Source of the DNA: SAR202 cluster bacterium
GTDB lineage: Bacteria > Chloroflexota > Dehalococcoidia > Lucifugimonadales > GCA-2719675
Assembly: GCA_009392295.1 (NCBI GenBank)
Contig: VFGW01000017.1
Span: 1 to 59,932, forward strand
Reading direction: 5' to 3'
Length of the DNA: 59,932 nucleotides
How positions within the stretch are numbered: position 1 is the first letter of the stretch; each line of letters starts with the position of its first letter. The notes under the pieces are model-generated. The model was not told where the DNA came from. It did not search any database and saw nothing but the letters and a program-made list of their open reading frames with translations. Both the position numbers and the translations under genes were made by a program. Positions 35,605-45,950 of the stretch are shown in pieces.

Positions 35605-36042
35605 TTAGCTATTATTTGACCAAATGGTATGGTATTTTTTGCTTCCGATAGCATTCTTAAGCTCAATTATTTGTAGTGATTCAAGTTCTTTAATTGCTGA
35701 ATCAAGCTCAGTTTTTGTGCCGGGAAAGTTTGCCTGGAAGCACCTTTGTTCGATTTTTTCCCAAACTCCTGACGTTTTTAAACTTTGAACAAAACCAAAC
35801 CACGGAATTAGGGACATTTTTTTTACTTTTGGAAACCCTGATCGGAATCGACGGTAAGATTTAACTAGATGTGCAGTAGGAGTTCCGGCTGGCAAAAGTC
35901 GTATGATTGGCGTTGATGATTCGCTGAATCGCGGGTCAATTACAAGTGCTTTTCCAAGGGTGGGGAAATGCAAAACAAGTAAATCAGAATCTTCAATAAT
36001 TTGCATCAAATCATTAATGTCAGAAACGAAATTTTCATCCAT
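35605..36042 (-). CDS. Hypothetical protein
   Basis: 145 residues, not recognised. The first half is mixed alpha/beta (LLVLHFPTLGKALVIDPRF). A basic stretch SYRRFRSGFPKVKK near residue 75 is followed by helices and a C-terminal KKYHTIWSN. No membrane segment or signal peptide. AAGGAAATTAA precedes ATG 36042. Located 28 bp upstream of the SRPBCC gene on the same strand. Confidence 0.7.
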   Translation of the reverse strand: MDENFVSDINDLMQIIEDSDLLVLHFPTLGKALVIDPRFSESSTPIIRLLPAGTPTAHLVKSYRRFRSGFPKVKKMSLIPWFGFVQSLKTSGVWEKIEQRCFQANFPGTKTELDSAIKELESLQIIELKNAIGSKKYHTIWSNNS

Positions 36043-36129
36043 TTAATTTCCTTTCTTTATATACAACTTTATAATGTTCAATGCTAGATAAAAAAAGACC
36101 TGCAATAGAACTATAGTCTGCTTAGTGTA

Positions 36130-36159
36130 TTGAAGTCAAAGAAGCATCTGCAGTAATAT
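36130..36159 (+). promoter_or_regulatory. Possible uvrA promoter
   Basis: TTGAAG at 36130-36135, an 18-nt spacer and TAATAT at 36154-36159, giving a leader of roughly 130 nt before uvrA. I found no convincing LexA operator in the 252-bp gap. Confidence 0.35.
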
Positions 36160-36294
36160 GAGAAAATTGTCACTATTTTTATTTGTGAACAAATATTTCA
36201 TTAATTACCGTGAAAAGTGAGTCTAAATTAAATCTTCATTGTATTAGTTAGAACAACAACCATTTAAATTCCGAAAGGACTATTTCCATATAAA

Positions 36295-39159
36295 ATGACT
36301 CAAAAAAACCTTCAAAAAATCATCGTTAAGGGCGCACGAGAGCATAATCTAAAGAATATAAATGTAGATATTCCTAGAAATAAACTTGTAGTAATTACAG
36401 GAGTATCTGGCTCAGGAAAAAGTTCGTTAGCATTTGACACAATTTATGCAGAAGGCCAGAGAAGGTATGTGGAATCTCTTTCCGCATATGCAAGACAGTT
36501 TTTAGGAAGAATAGATAAACCTGATGTTGACTATATAGGAGGCTTATCTCCTGCAATTTCTGTGGACCAAAAAGGGGTTTCAAGAAATCCGAGGTCTACA
36601 GTTGGGACAGTAACTGAAATATATGATTATTTACGATTGCTATATTCTAGGATTGGCAAACCACATTGTTTTATTTGTGGAGAATTAGTAACCAAGCAAA
36701 CTGTTCAACAAATTGTTGACTCTGTTTTGCAAATTAAACAAGGATCAAAAGTGCAAATATTAGCACCTGTTATTCGTCACCAAAAGGGAGAACACAGGGA
36801 TGTTATAAAAAAAATGTCTTCTGCGGGCTTTGTGAGGGCTAGAATTGACGGTGTTTTGACAGAGATCTCTGAAGTAAAGAATCTTGAAAAACAAAAATGG
36901 CATGATATAGAAATTGTAGTAGATAGAATTATTGTGAATAAAGCAACAGACCAAACTCGTGTTGCCGATTCAATAGAAACAGCGTTAAAAATTGGAAAAG
37001 GTGTTGTTTTTGTAATTGGTGAAAATATCAAACAGTTGCTTTTTTCAGAAAACCTTTCTTGTGTTAAATGCGAAATTAGCCTTCAAGAACTTCAGCCGAG
37101 ATCATTTAGTTTTAATAGCCCCACCGGAGCGTGTGAATTGTGCACAGGCTTGGGTATTAAAACACAGGTTGATCCAAATTTAGTTCTTCCCGACAGAAAT
37201 CTTTCATTCAAAGATGGAGCTATAAAACCTTGGTCTGGCGGTGGTATTTCTTGGTATTACAAACAAATTAAACGCCTATCTTATAAATATGGATTTTCTG
37301 TTGATGAGCCAGTTAGAAAAATTTCTGAAGATTTAATAAGAATTATTTTGTATGGAGACAGAAAGCCCCTTGGCGAAAATGAGAATGTTAACATGGGGCG
37401 CTGGGGGCCGAGGCGGAGGAGAGGGTTTGAAGGAGTGGTAATAAACCTACAAAGGAGATATAAAGAAACAAGCTCCGGGAGAGTTAGGGCATATATTGAA
37501 AAATATATGAGTTCTCAAAAATGTGAAGAATGTAATGGCCAAAGGTTAAAGCCAGAAGCTTTGGCTGTTAAAATCAATGAATATAATATTATCGACGTTA
37601 CCCGTAAGCCTATTTCTGAAACATTAGCATGGATTGATCATATTGGGTCATTAAAATCAAGCGCGAAGCAGGAAAATGAAAAATCATTAAGTAGCAGAGA
37701 GTTAGTTATTTCAGATCAAATCATTAAAGAGATTAAGGGAAGATTAACATTTTTAAATAATATTGGGCTGGGGTATATTGCTTTAGAAAGGCAAGCGTCC
37801 ACTTTAAGCGGTGGGGAGGCACAAAGAATTCGACTTGCAACCCAAATAGGATCTGGACTAGTTGGCGTTTTATATGTTTGTGACGAGCCATCTATAGGGT
37901 TGCACGCGGAAGATGGAGACCGATTGATTAAAACGTTAAAAAATTTAAGAGATCTTGGCAATACGGTAATTGTAGTTGAGCATGATGAAGAAATTATTCG
38001 CGCCGCAGATCATATTATTGATATTGGACCCGGGGCAGGAATGTATGGTGGAGAAGTTGTTGGACAGGGCTCTGTTTCGCAGCTTGTTCGGGCAAAAAAA
38101 TCAATTACAGGGAAGTATTTAAGTGGAGATTTAAATATTCCGACCCCCAAGTCTAGGCGAAAAGGTAACGGTAATAGTATTGTTATAAAAGGCGCTAAAG
38201 AAAATAATTTAAAGAATGTAGACTTAAAAATTCCTCTTGGCAAACTTGTTTGTGTTACTGGAGTTTCGGGATCTGGAAAAAGCTCATTAATCAATCAGGT
38301 TTTATATGAATCTGTTTCTAATCAATTGCTAGGAAGAAAAGAGATATTAACAAATTCTGAAGGTGTATATAATTTAGAACATATAGATAAGGTTGTTAAA
38401 ATTGACCAATCTCCCATTGGGAGAACCCCAAGGTCAAATCCAGCTACTTACACGGGTGCTTTTACTCCTATTAGGGAGTTGTTTGCGTCTGTGCCTGAGT
38501 CAAGAATTAGAGGGTATAAACCAGGAAGATTTTCATTTAATGTTAAAGGAGGTAGATGTGAGGCTTGTGCTGGCGATGGACATATTCGAATTGAAATGCA
38601 ATTTTTGCCAGACGTGAATGTGCCATGTGAAATATGTGAAGGATCTAGGTATGGTAGGGAAGCCATGGAGATACTTTGGAAAAACAAAAATATTGTAGAC
38701 ATTTTAAAAATGACTATATTTGAAGCAGCAAATTTTTTTAATCAAGTTCCAAGAATTCACAGCAAGCTTGAAACAATGAAGGATGTTGGGTTGGGGTACA
38801 TTACCCTTGGTCAGCCAGCCACCACTTTAAGTGGCGGGGAGGCGCAGAGAATTAAGCTGTCTTCAGAATTAGCCAAATCTTCTACAGGCAAAACTTTATA
38901 TATTTTGGATGAACCAACAACAGGGTTGTCGTTTTCTGATTGTGCAAATTTATTGAAAGTGTTACACCGTTTGGTTGACTCTGGAAATACGGTTGTTTTA
39001 ATTGAACATCATTTAGACATGATTAAAAATGGAGACTGGGTAATTGATTTGGGGCCTGGTGCTGGGGAAAATGGCGGCCAAATAATAGCCCAAGGAGTCC
39101 CGGAGTCAATAATCAAATCTACAAAATCAACTACCGGCAGATATATTAAAGAAAATTAG
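36295..39159 (+). CDS. uvrA: Excinuclease ABC subunit A
   Basis: 954 residues, full length. Damage recognition in nucleotide-excision repair. Two ABC ATPase units: Walker [13 protein letters not shown] near residue 35 and [12 protein letters not shown] near 656; signatures [12 protein letters not shown] and [12 protein letters not shown]. Zinc modules are visible as CVKC...CELC (about 255-285) and CEAC...CEIC (about 757-785). CGAAAGGAC precedes ATG 36295. Convergent with ilvE, 4-bp overlap. Confidence 0.97.
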   Translation: MTQKNLQKIIVKGAREHNLKNINVDIPRNKLVVITGVSGSGKSSLAFDTIYAEGQRRYVESLSAYARQFLGRIDKPDVDYIGGLSPAISVDQKGVSRNPRSTVGTVTEIYDYLRLLYSRIGKPHCFICGELVTKQTVQQIVDSVLQIKQGSKVQILAPVIRHQKGEHRDVIKKMSSAGFVRARIDGVLTEISEVKNLEKQKWHDIEIVVDRIIVNKATDQTRVADSIETALKIGKGVVFVIGENIKQLLFSENLSCVKCEISLQELQPRSFSFNSPTGACELCTGLGIKTQVDPNLVLPDRNLSFKDGAIKPWSGGGISWYYKQIKRLSYKYGFSVDEPVRKISEDLIRIILYGDRKPLGENENVNMGRWGPRRRRGFEGVVINLQRRYKETSSGRVRAYIEKYMSSQKCEECNGQRLKPEALAVKINEYNIIDVTRKPISETLAWIDHIGSLKSSAKQENEKSLSSRELVISDQIIKEIKGRLTFLNNIGLGYIALERQASTLSGGEAQRIRLATQIGSGLVGVLYVCDEPSIGLHAEDGDRLIKTLKNLRDLGNTVIVVEHDEEIIRAADHIIDIGPGAGMYGGEVVGQGSVSQLVRAKKSITGKYLSGDLNIPTPKSRRKGNGNSIVIKGAKENNLKNVDLKIPLGKLVCVTGVSGSGKSSLINQVLYESVSNQLLGRKEILTNSEGVYNLEHIDKVVKIDQSPIGRTPRSNPATYTGAFTPIRELFASVPESRIRGYKPGRFSFNVKGGRCEACAGDGHIRIEMQFLPDVNVPCEICEGSRYGREAMEILWKNKNIVDILKMTIFEAANFFNQVPRIHSKLETMKDVGLGYITLGQPATTLSGGEAQRIKLSSELAKSSTGKTLYILDEPTTGLSFSDCANLLKVLHRLVDSGNTVVLIEHHLDMIKNGDWVIDLGPGAGENGGQIIAQGVPESIIKSTKSTTGRYIKEN

Positions 39160-40079
39160 TATTCACAAGCGGTGCACCAGTTTAAATATTTTGGATCCTG
39201 GCCGCGAATTGCTTTTGAGTAGATTTTTTGAATTTGCTTGGTGACCGGCCCTATAGACCCAGAGCCAATAGTTCTGTTATCTAGTTCTCCTACTGCGGTA
39301 ACGTGTGCGGCTGTTCCGGTTAAAAACATTTCGTCTGCCAAGTATATTTCACTACGATTAATGCGACGCTCAATTACCGGGATTTTTAAGTCGTTTTGAG
39401 CTATGGTTTTGATTGAGTCGCGCGTAATGCCTGTTAGGATGTTATCTGACAATTCGGGAGTGTGTAATTCGTTATTGATTACGAGAAATAAATTTTCCCC
39501 GGAACCTTCAGACACAACGCCATTGCCGTTAAGGAGAATGGCCTCATCAAACCCAGCTAAAACAGCCTCGGTTTTTGCAAGAATGCTATTTACGTAATTG
39601 CCTGAAACTTTTATTCGAGGAGGGACGTTTGTATCTTCCATTCTTCTCCAAGAAGATGTTGTGCAGCGAATTGTTCCTTCAGTATCTAGGTAAGCCCCAA
39701 AGGGAATAACAATTAAATTAAAATCATCTTCTATTTCATGAAGTTTTAAATTGGCAACTAATTCTTCGCTTTTATATGCTATTGGGCGAATATAAACATC
39801 TTGTTTGTGTTTTGTTTCTTTAAGTAAATTGATTGTAATTTCGCAAAGATCATCTACAGAATATGGTATATCCATCATCATGATTTTGCACCCTTGAAGT
39901 AATCGTTGATAATGCTCCTTGAGTTTAAATACATATAGTTTTTGTTCAGACTCATTCCAGTTGCCTCGAATCCCCTCAAAGATTGCGGTTCCATAATGTA
40001 ACGCGTGAGTCATGATATTTATATTCGCATCTGAAATGGGAACTACTTTGCCTTTAAAATAAGCTAGAGATTTTGGCAT
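39156..40079 (-). CDS. ilvE: Branched-chain amino acid aminotransferase
   Basis: 307 residues, fold-type IV PLP enzyme. The PLP lysine is in IKVSGNYVNSILA and the phosphate-binding Glu in VSEGSGENLFLV; HALHYGTAIFEGIRG is at the N-terminus. Last step of Val/Ile/Leu synthesis. ATG 40079 has AAGGTGG 6 nt upstream, so I reject an open 14-codon extension to 40121. Confidence 0.93.
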   Translation of the reverse strand: MPKSLAYFKGKVVPISDANINIMTHALHYGTAIFEGIRGNWNESEQKLYVFKLKEHYQRLLQGCKIMMMDIPYSVDDLCEITINLLKETKHKQDVYIRPIAYKSEELVANLKLHEIEDDFNLIVIPFGAYLDTEGTIRCTTSSWRRMEDTNVPPRIKVSGNYVNSILAKTEAVLAGFDEAILLNGNGVVSEGSGENLFLVINNELHTPELSDNILTGITRDSIKTIAQNDLKIPVIERRINRSEIYLADEMFLTGTAAHVTAVGELDNRTIGSGSIGPVTKQIQKIYSKAIRGQDPKYLNWCTACEY

Positions 40080-40181
40080 TTCTGACCACCTTAATAAATA
40101 ATTTACATAAACATTAGACATGTTACCTATATTGTTTGTAGTAAATCAAGCGTATTTTTCTTAATTTACTACAAAACGGTT

Positions 40182-40211
40182 TTGCATAATCGTGTCAAAA
40201 TCATGTAAAGT
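40182..40211 (+). promoter_or_regulatory. Predicted promoter of the small basic protein gene
   Basis: TTGCAT at 40182-40187, an 18-nt spacer and TAAAGT at 40206-40211, about 27 nt before ATG 40239. Confidence 0.45.
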
Positions 40212-40238
40212 AGAGGAATATTTTAGAAAGTAGGTATC

Positions 40239-40382
40239 ATGCCAAAAGGACATGCTCAAAAAAGAGAGCGAAAAAAACCAAAAAAAGTAACCCAAAAAGC
40301 CCCAGAAGTGTTAACTGAAGTTGAGGCCGTACCCGAGGTTCAGGTTATTAAGAAAAAACGAAAATCTGAGGAAGAATTTTAG
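40239..40382 (+). CDS. Small highly charged protein (47 aa)
   Basis: A short gene: 47 codons with a Lys/Arg-rich first half (MPKGHAQKRERKKPKK), a short acidic middle and a KKKRKSEEEF end. Similar tiny MxKGxxQKRExKK proteins occur widely and often go unannotated; their function is unknown. An own promoter, an AGGT site before the ATG and a stop 2 bp before the convergent next gene support a real gene. It would be disordered and could bind nucleic acid (inference). Confidence 0.6.
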   Translation: MPKGHAQKRERKKPKKVTQKAPEVLTEVEAVPEVQVIKKKRKSEEEF

Positions 40383-40384
40383 TT

Positions 40385-40822
40385 TTATTTGTCTTTCTTA
40401 GCCTTTTGTTTACCTTTGGATTTTGACTTAGGTTGATCAAGAATAATTCCATAATGATTATCTTGAAAAAGAATTTTTTCAATTAATTCAATGGAAATAT
40501 CCCTTGGATATGGGCCAGATTCTAATGTTCTAGAAAGGAAGCCCTTGATTTCTGATGCGGAGATTGCCTTGTTGTTATTGGCAATTATTGATCTAAAAAT
40601 TGCTTCTTTGATAGGTGTGTCGGGAAGTAAATAATCTTGCTGCTGAGAGCAGCATTCAATTATTCGGTCTATATGAATTTGGGTATCAGATGAAATGATA
40701 GATTCTGCGCTTTCAGATTGTTTATCTAGGTAACATTTTCTGTTTGCAATTAGAGTTTTAATTGATTTGTTTATAAAAATGTTTTGGTCAACATCAATTT
40801 TGTATTTTTTTGTTTTTGGCAT
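40385..40822 (-). CDS. Hypothetical protein with basic tails
   Basis: 145 residues, not recognised. Basic N-terminus (MPKTKKYK), a helical core (about 25-120) containing SASEIKGFLSRTLESG and a Lys-rich C-terminus. Two adjacent cysteines lie in IECCSQQ. No membrane segment. It sits 61 bp downstream of moeA on the same strand. Confidence 0.65.
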   Translation of the reverse strand: MPKTKKYKIDVDQNIFINKSIKTLIANRKCYLDKQSESAESIISSDTQIHIDRIIECCSQQQDYLLPDTPIKEAIFRSIIANNNKAISASEIKGFLSRTLESGPYPRDISIELIEKILFQDNHYGIILDQPKSKSKGKQKAKKDK

Positions 40823-40883
40823 ATTAAATCTCTTAATTTATATATACTAATATAATAACTTTTTATATTGAGTCTTGCAAATT

Positions 40884-42197
40884 TTAAATAGAGAACACGT
40901 CGTTCCAGTTTAACATTTGAACTTCTGAAATGTCTCCAGGTTTTTGGACGGTAATATTTTCAGGGCAAATCGCCAATCCGTTTGCAGTGGACATTGAGGA
41001 TAATATATTTGATCCCTGTGGCCCAACAAGCTTGGCGAACAATTCTCCACCCTGGCTTGATACGTACACCCTAGAATACACTCTGCGGCCGTCTGTATTG
41101 TCAATTTTGTCTTTTAAAACAGCTTTAATTGTTGGTATTTTTGTTGTTTTTCGACCCATCATTTTATAGATCGCTGGCCTGACAAATTGATGAAAGGCAA
41201 CTAGGGAGCTAACGGGGTTTCCTGGTAAACCTATGTGGGGCAAAGTACTTTTCCCGCTTCTTTCTATAGACCCAAATGCAAGAGGCTTGCCTGGCCTCAT
41301 GTTTACAGACCAAAGCTTAATATCACCATTTTTTGACAAAAAATCTTTGACGATGTCGTAGTCTCCCTTAGAAACACCAGCAGATGTAATTAGCATATCT
41401 GCACCAAAAGCTTTTTCAATTTTTTTTTCAAGGTCTTGCATGGAATCCCTAGCAATTCCTAAGTTTAAGGGAATACCTCCAGCCTGGAGGATGGACGAAT
41501 AAAGGGAATAACTGTTGCTGTCAAAAATTTTTCCGGGAGATAATTTTTGTTTTGGAGATAAAAGTTCGTTACCAGTTGAAAGTATTGCGATTTTTGGCTT
41601 TCTAATAATTGTAACTGAATTTAGGCCTAAAGAGGCACATAGTCCAATGTTAGCAGGGCCTAACATATCTCCGCGGCTTAATATTTTAGTGTTTTTTTTA
41701 ACATCTTCGCCTTGGGGCCTGATGTTGTCGTTTTTTAAGGGTGAAGCGTAAATATCTATATCATAACTTTTTGTTGAGTTAGGGTTTAAATTTAATATGT
41801 TTTCATTTGTGAGTTCAAAAGGAATTATGGCAGAGGCATTCTCTGGAACAGGCGCTCCGGTCATAATTCTTGCAGAATGTCCGGGCTGAAGCTTGAAATT
41901 AACTGTTTCACCCGCGTGAATTCTTTTATTCACTTTTAGTTTGGTTGGGGAATTTTTTGTGGCAAAAGCTACATCAGAATGAATTACAGCATAACCATCT
42001 ACTGAGGAGTTAGGAAATTGAGGTATGTCAAAATTGCTTGTGATGTCATTTGCTAAAACTTGCCCGAGGGAATTATTTAAAGTTTTGTTTTCTGAAGGCA
42101 ATATATCTACAGATTGTAATATTATAGATTCTGTTTCTTCTACACTATGTAGGCGGTCAGAGTGGAGCAAGTTGTGTTTTTGTTCGATGGACTTCAT
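40884..42197 (-). CDS. moeA: Molybdopterin molybdotransferase MoeA
   Basis: 437 residues. Inserts molybdate into adenylated molybdopterin. Shows PNSSVDGYAV near residue 60, the LSTGNELL and SAGVSKGDYD motifs of the MoCF domain, MRPGKPLAFG and GLPGNPVSSL. The C-terminal domain IV is present. No other molybdenum-cofactor gene lies in the window; it follows pheT by 25 bp and probably shares its transcript. Confidence 0.92.
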   Translation of the reverse strand: MKSIEQKHNLLHSDRLHSVEETESIILQSVDILPSENKTLNNSLGQVLANDITSNFDIPQFPNSSVDGYAVIHSDVAFATKNSPTKLKVNKRIHAGETVNFKLQPGHSARIMTGAPVPENASAIIPFELTNENILNLNPNSTKSYDIDIYASPLKNDNIRPQGEDVKKNTKILSRGDMLGPANIGLCASLGLNSVTIIRKPKIAILSTGNELLSPKQKLSPGKIFDSNSYSLYSSILQAGGIPLNLGIARDSMQDLEKKIEKAFGADMLITSAGVSKGDYDIVKDFLSKNGDIKLWSVNMRPGKPLAFGSIERSGKSTLPHIGLPGNPVSSLVAFHQFVRPAIYKMMGRKTTKIPTIKAVLKDKIDNTDGRRVYSRVYVSSQGGELFAKLVGPQGSNILSSMSTANGLAICPENITVQKPGDISEVQMLNWNDVFSI

Positions 42198-42222
42198 AAG
42201 CTTCTTACTTAAATTCGGTCAA

Positions 42223-44658
42223 TTATTTTTCGCGAAAATCGATATTAAGGGTTTTTTTTAATTTAAATAAAATTTTCTCAATTTCATTAGCCACTTCATT
42301 AGAGGTAAGTGTTTTAGAAGGAGACTGAAAAACAATTTTATAAGTAATTGATTTTTTTTGATTGCCATGATCTTGTTTGTAGATGTCTACGGGCAGGCAT
42401 TTTGTTACAAGTTTGGATTCAAGGATTATGGATTCAATTTTTTCTGAAGGAATTGATGTGTCGGCTAATACTGTTAAATCTCTTTCTGAAGTTGGAAAGG
42501 TGGCGAAAGGCCTAAACGTTATTTTGTTTTTGAATTTTGAATATATTGTGTTTAGGTTTAGCTCAAACAAAAAAGTGTTTGCTTCATCAACTTCAAATGA
42601 AGACAATATATGGTTTGAAATTTTGCCAATTTTACCTAATTTTGTTTCTCCAATTAAGATGTCAGCAGATTGTCCTTTAACCAATAAGGCATCTTTTGAG
42701 GGGATGTATTTGGCTTCTAATTTAAGCTTAGAAAGAATGTTTTCTAGAATGCCTTTAATATCATAAAAATCTAATTTGCGATTATTTGCGTTTGTCCAGC
42801 CTTCCGAAAAGGTGTTTCCAGAAATTAACCCAACGGCCATTTCATTTTGAATTGGCAACGAACCAGGTTTGTTGACAAAAGTTCTTCCAATTTCAAAAAT
42901 TTTCACAGGACCTTCTTTCAGAAAATTTTGATTCGAGGATAAAGTTTCTAGAATTCCCACCATTAAATTTGTTCTGAGGGTTTTCGTTTCGGAATTTAGT
43001 GGATTTGCAATATTTACGAAATTTTGTGGGTCATCTGAAGAAACAGATGAAAGAAGAGATTCATTTTTTAAAGAATATGTAATTACTTCTTGCATTCCAA
43101 ATTCTGCACATGCATCTCGTACCTGTTCTCTAAGATGAAGAGGCATATTAGGGAGATATTCAGGAATGGAGCTGGAAATATTTGATGTTGGAAATTGATC
43201 GTATCCCAAAATCCTTGCAATTTCTTCAATTAAATCTTCTTGAATTTTTATATCAGATCGCCAATCAGGAATAGAAATTTTTGCAGCCCAATCATTTGAG
43301 GGTCCGGTCTGGGTTTGGGCATTACTTTGAAAGCCGAGCTTATGAAGGACAGAAAGGGCTTCTTTTTGAGAAATTTTTACACCTAGTAGTTTTTCGATTG
43401 CGGATCCGTGAAGTTGTAAAGACATGGAATCTAATTGAGTTTCAGGGGCATCAATTATTTTTCCGCAGGATACTTTTTGGCTTGATGTCTTTTGTATTAA
43501 ATGTATTGCTCTTTTTAGTGCTTTAGAGGCAAGGGCTTCGTTTGGATTTCGTTCAAAGCGGTAAGATGCGTCTGTTCTCAATTTGAGGCTAGACGCTGTC
43601 TTTCTAATACTAGTAGGATTGAAATTTGCCGATTCTAATAATATACGAGTTGTGTTTTGAGACACAGATGAATTTAATCCCCCAATAATACCGGCCAATG
43701 CCACGGGGTTTTTAGAATCTGCTATAACAAGCATTGATGGATTTAATTCGATGGATTCGTTGTCTAAGGTTAACAATTTCTCTTTGTTTTTTGCTGGTCG
43801 AATTTTTATTTTTGAATCTTGGATTTTATTTAAATCAAAAGCGTGTAAAGGTTGTCCTGTTTCATACATAACGTAATTTGTTACATCAACAATATTATTT
43901 ATTGACCTATGTCCCATTTTTGCAAGTGCAGCTTTGAGCCAAGTCGGCGACGGCCCTACAGTTATGTTTTCAACAACAGCCCCACAATATCTTTTGCACA
44001 AATCTAAAGATTCAATATGTATCTCTACAGGGCTAGATGTTGAAACAGATGAGTTTTCTTTATAGCTTATTTCAGGGCCAGAAAGTTTTTTGTTTGTAAT
44101 AGCAGCCACTTCTCTTGCAACACCTATGATCGACAGACAATCTGGCCTGTTTGGAGTGATGCTTAAGTCCAAAATAGTGTCAGAAAAAGTGTCCTGAAGC
44201 GACGATCCTGGTTCTAGGCTTTTATCAAGGATAAGAATATTTTCGTGGTTTTGCCCTATTCCTAGTTCTAATTCAGAACAAATCATTCCAGGGGAGCTGA
44301 TTCCTCTAATAGCAGAAGCTTTGAGTTTTTGAAATTTTCCTGATTTTTGGTTGAATAGAGTTGCGCCTGGCTTGGCAAATACAATTTTAATTCCTGGGGA
44401 TAAATTTGTGGCCCCGCACACTACGTTCACGGTTTCTGTCGAGCCGATCTTGACCTTTGGTAGTAATAATCTGTCAGCGTTTGGGTGTTGGTTGATTTCT
44501 AATATTTCACCGACCACAATTTGATCGGAATTAAAGTTTTCACCGAAACGTTCAATTGATTCAACCTCAAGCCCCACCATTGTTAATAAATGTGCTAAAT
44601 TTTCAGGTGACACTGTGATGTCGACATATTTTTGTAGCCAAGAGAGAGGAGTTAGCAT
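42223..44658 (-). CDS. pheT: Phenylalanyl-tRNA synthetase beta subunit
   Basis: 811 residues. Begins MLTPLSWLQKYVDI; EMAP-type tRNA-binding domain at about 40-150; B3/4 editing domain (central, with NIVDVTNYVMYETGQPLHAFD); B5 domain near 410-490; catalytic-like core; and the C-terminal anticodon-binding ferredoxin fold (RPFATFPTSERDLTV). ATG 44658 is preferred to an in-frame TTG 9 nt upstream. Forms an alpha2-beta2 enzyme with PheS. Confidence 0.95.
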   Translation of the reverse strand: MLTPLSWLQKYVDITVSPENLAHLLTMVGLEVESIERFGENFNSDQIVVGEILEINQHPNADRLLLPKVKIGSTETVNVVCGATNLSPGIKIVFAKPGATLFNQKSGKFQKLKASAIRGISSPGMICSELELGIGQNHENILILDKSLEPGSSLQDTFSDTILDLSITPNRPDCLSIIGVAREVAAITNKKLSGPEISYKENSSVSTSSPVEIHIESLDLCKRYCGAVVENITVGPSPTWLKAALAKMGHRSINNIVDVTNYVMYETGQPLHAFDLNKIQDSKIKIRPAKNKEKLLTLDNESIELNPSMLVIADSKNPVALAGIIGGLNSSVSQNTTRILLESANFNPTSIRKTASSLKLRTDASYRFERNPNEALASKALKRAIHLIQKTSSQKVSCGKIIDAPETQLDSMSLQLHGSAIEKLLGVKISQKEALSVLHKLGFQSNAQTQTGPSNDWAAKISIPDWRSDIKIQEDLIEEIARILGYDQFPTSNISSSIPEYLPNMPLHLREQVRDACAEFGMQEVITYSLKNESLLSSVSSDDPQNFVNIANPLNSETKTLRTNLMVGILETLSSNQNFLKEGPVKIFEIGRTFVNKPGSLPIQNEMAVGLISGNTFSEGWTNANNRKLDFYDIKGILENILSKLKLEAKYIPSKDALLVKGQSADILIGETKLGKIGKISNHILSSFEVDEANTFLFELNLNTIYSKFKNKITFRPFATFPTSERDLTVLADTSIPSEKIESIILESKLVTKCLPVDIYKQDHGNQKKSITYKIVFQSPSKTLTSNEVANEIEKILFKLKKTLNIDFREK

Positions 44659-44719
44659 ACAGGGCAAACCTTTTTGAAATTTGTATTATGTTTCGTTTTT
44701 ATTTTTTTTGAGTAAATCA

Positions 44720-45757
44720 TTAAAATTGTGACAAAAACCTTAAGTCGTTAGTGTAAAAGTTTCGTATATCATCGATTTCATATTTAAGCATTGCAATTCG
44801 CTCTACTCCCATCCCAAATGCAAACCCTTTGTATTTTTCAGGATCGTAATTTACTCCTTTAAACACATTTGGGTGAACCATTCCGGCACCTAATATTTCA
44901 ATCCAGCCGGTATGGCTACATATTGAACATCCTTTGCCAGAACATTTAAAGCAATCAATAGACATGTCTACGCCTGGCTCAACAAAAGGGAAATAATCAC
45001 AACGAAATCTTACTTGACGATCTTGGCCAAAAATTCTTTTTGCAAATTCATATAAGGTGCCCTTTAGGTCTGCGAATGAAATGTCAGAATCAACCGCAAG
45101 GCCTTCAATTTGAGTTAATTGCCATTCATGAGTAGCGTCGGTCGCTTCGTATCGATAACATTTTCCTGGAATTATCACTCGAATTGGGGGCGTGGATGAC
45201 TCCATGATTCTTGCCTGCATAGGTGAAGTATGTGTTCTTAGCAGAAGAGGCTCTGAATCATCATGATTTTTTTCTACCCATAAAGTGTCCCACATATCTC
45301 GTGCTGGATGGTCTTGAGGGATATTTAACATATCAAAATTATATTTTCCCCACTCGACCTCTGGGCCTTCTTGTATTTGAAATCCTAACGAAACAAAAAC
45401 GGAAGATATTTCTCGAATTGTTTGGGTGACTATATGCAGTTTTCCTCTAGTTGCAGGCCTTCCTGGAAGAGAAACATCGATAGAATCACTTGAATTGGAG
45501 GAGGCATTTGCCAAAAGTTGTTTTTGTTTAATACCAAATGCATCTTGAAGTCTGGTTTTTCCCTGGTTTGCTGCGCTACCAGCGGCTTTTCGCTCTTCTA
45601 CGGGTAAAGAGCTGATAGATTTCAAAATCGAAGTTATTACACCTTGTCTTCCAAGTGTGTTTACTCTCCATTCTTCTAGGCTTTCTGTTGTATCTATTTT
45701 GTTTAGACTAGATAACTGTTCAGAAATAATCTTTTCAGTTTCGTTTGTTGCTTCCAT
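44720..45757 (-). CDS. pheS: Phenylalanyl-tRNA synthetase alpha subunit
   Basis: 345-residue class II synthetase subunit: N-terminal coiled coil, then GRPATRGKLHIVTQ, RTHTSPMQARIM (motif 2 region), RCDYFPFVEPGVDMSI and the motif 3 segment FGMGVERIAML. A four-Cys insert (CFKCSGKGCSIC) near residue 267 is common in this family. First gene of pheS-pheT-moeA, behind a strong promoter. Confidence 0.95.
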   Translation of the reverse strand: MEATNETEKIISEQLSSLNKIDTTESLEEWRVNTLGRQGVITSILKSISSLPVEERKAAGSAANQGKTRLQDAFGIKQKQLLANASSNSSDSIDVSLPGRPATRGKLHIVTQTIREISSVFVSLGFQIQEGPEVEWGKYNFDMLNIPQDHPARDMWDTLWVEKNHDDSEPLLLRTHTSPMQARIMESSTPPIRVIIPGKCYRYEATDATHEWQLTQIEGLAVDSDISFADLKGTLYEFAKRIFGQDRQVRFRCDYFPFVEPGVDMSIDCFKCSGKGCSICSHTGWIEILGAGMVHPNVFKGVNYDPEKYKGFAFGMGVERIAMLKYEIDDIRNFYTNDLRFLSQF

Positions 45758-45788
45758 GTCTAATAAATAAGCTCCCTCTTAGTGATTC

Positions 45789-45818
45789 ATTATAGATACC
45801 ATGTTGAAATAGGGTCAA
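45789..45818 (-). promoter_or_regulatory. Predicted sigma-70 promoter of pheST-moeA
   Basis: On the minus strand TTGACC (45813-45818), an 18-nt spacer and a perfect TATAAT (45789-45794), about 30 nt before the pheS ATG. The leader is too short for a T-box. Confidence 0.65.
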
Positions 45819-45891
45819 GGAATTAGAAGTATCTTATTCGTAGTACTTATAAGTATTCGACAGATTTACACTAGGGCAGTAGACATGTCTC

Positions 45892-45939
45892 TAGCAGGAG
45901 GTGGCAAAATTTAATAGACAGGTGCTCTCCCTCCTGCTA
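45892..45939 (-). repeat. 10-bp perfect inverted repeat (hairpin) between membrane-protein gene and pheS
   Basis: TAGCAGGAGG at 45892-45901 and its exact complement at 45930-45939, with a 28-nt loop. It lies 11 bp beyond the stop of the upstream minus gene. There is no T-run on either side, so it is not a standard intrinsic terminator; RNA-end protection or a protein site are options. Confidence 0.7.
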
Positions 45940-45950
45940 ATGTTGAATTA

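Noticed and set aside
36043-36294. LexA (SOS) operator upstream of uvrA
   Set aside because: The best candidate, GAAC-TATA-GTCT near 36108, mismatches the GAAC-N4-GTTC form at two bases; other forms are absent.
45758-45950. T-box leader for pheS
   Set aside because: No GGUGG T-box sequence on the minus strand, and the predicted promoter leaves a leader of only about 25-30 nt.
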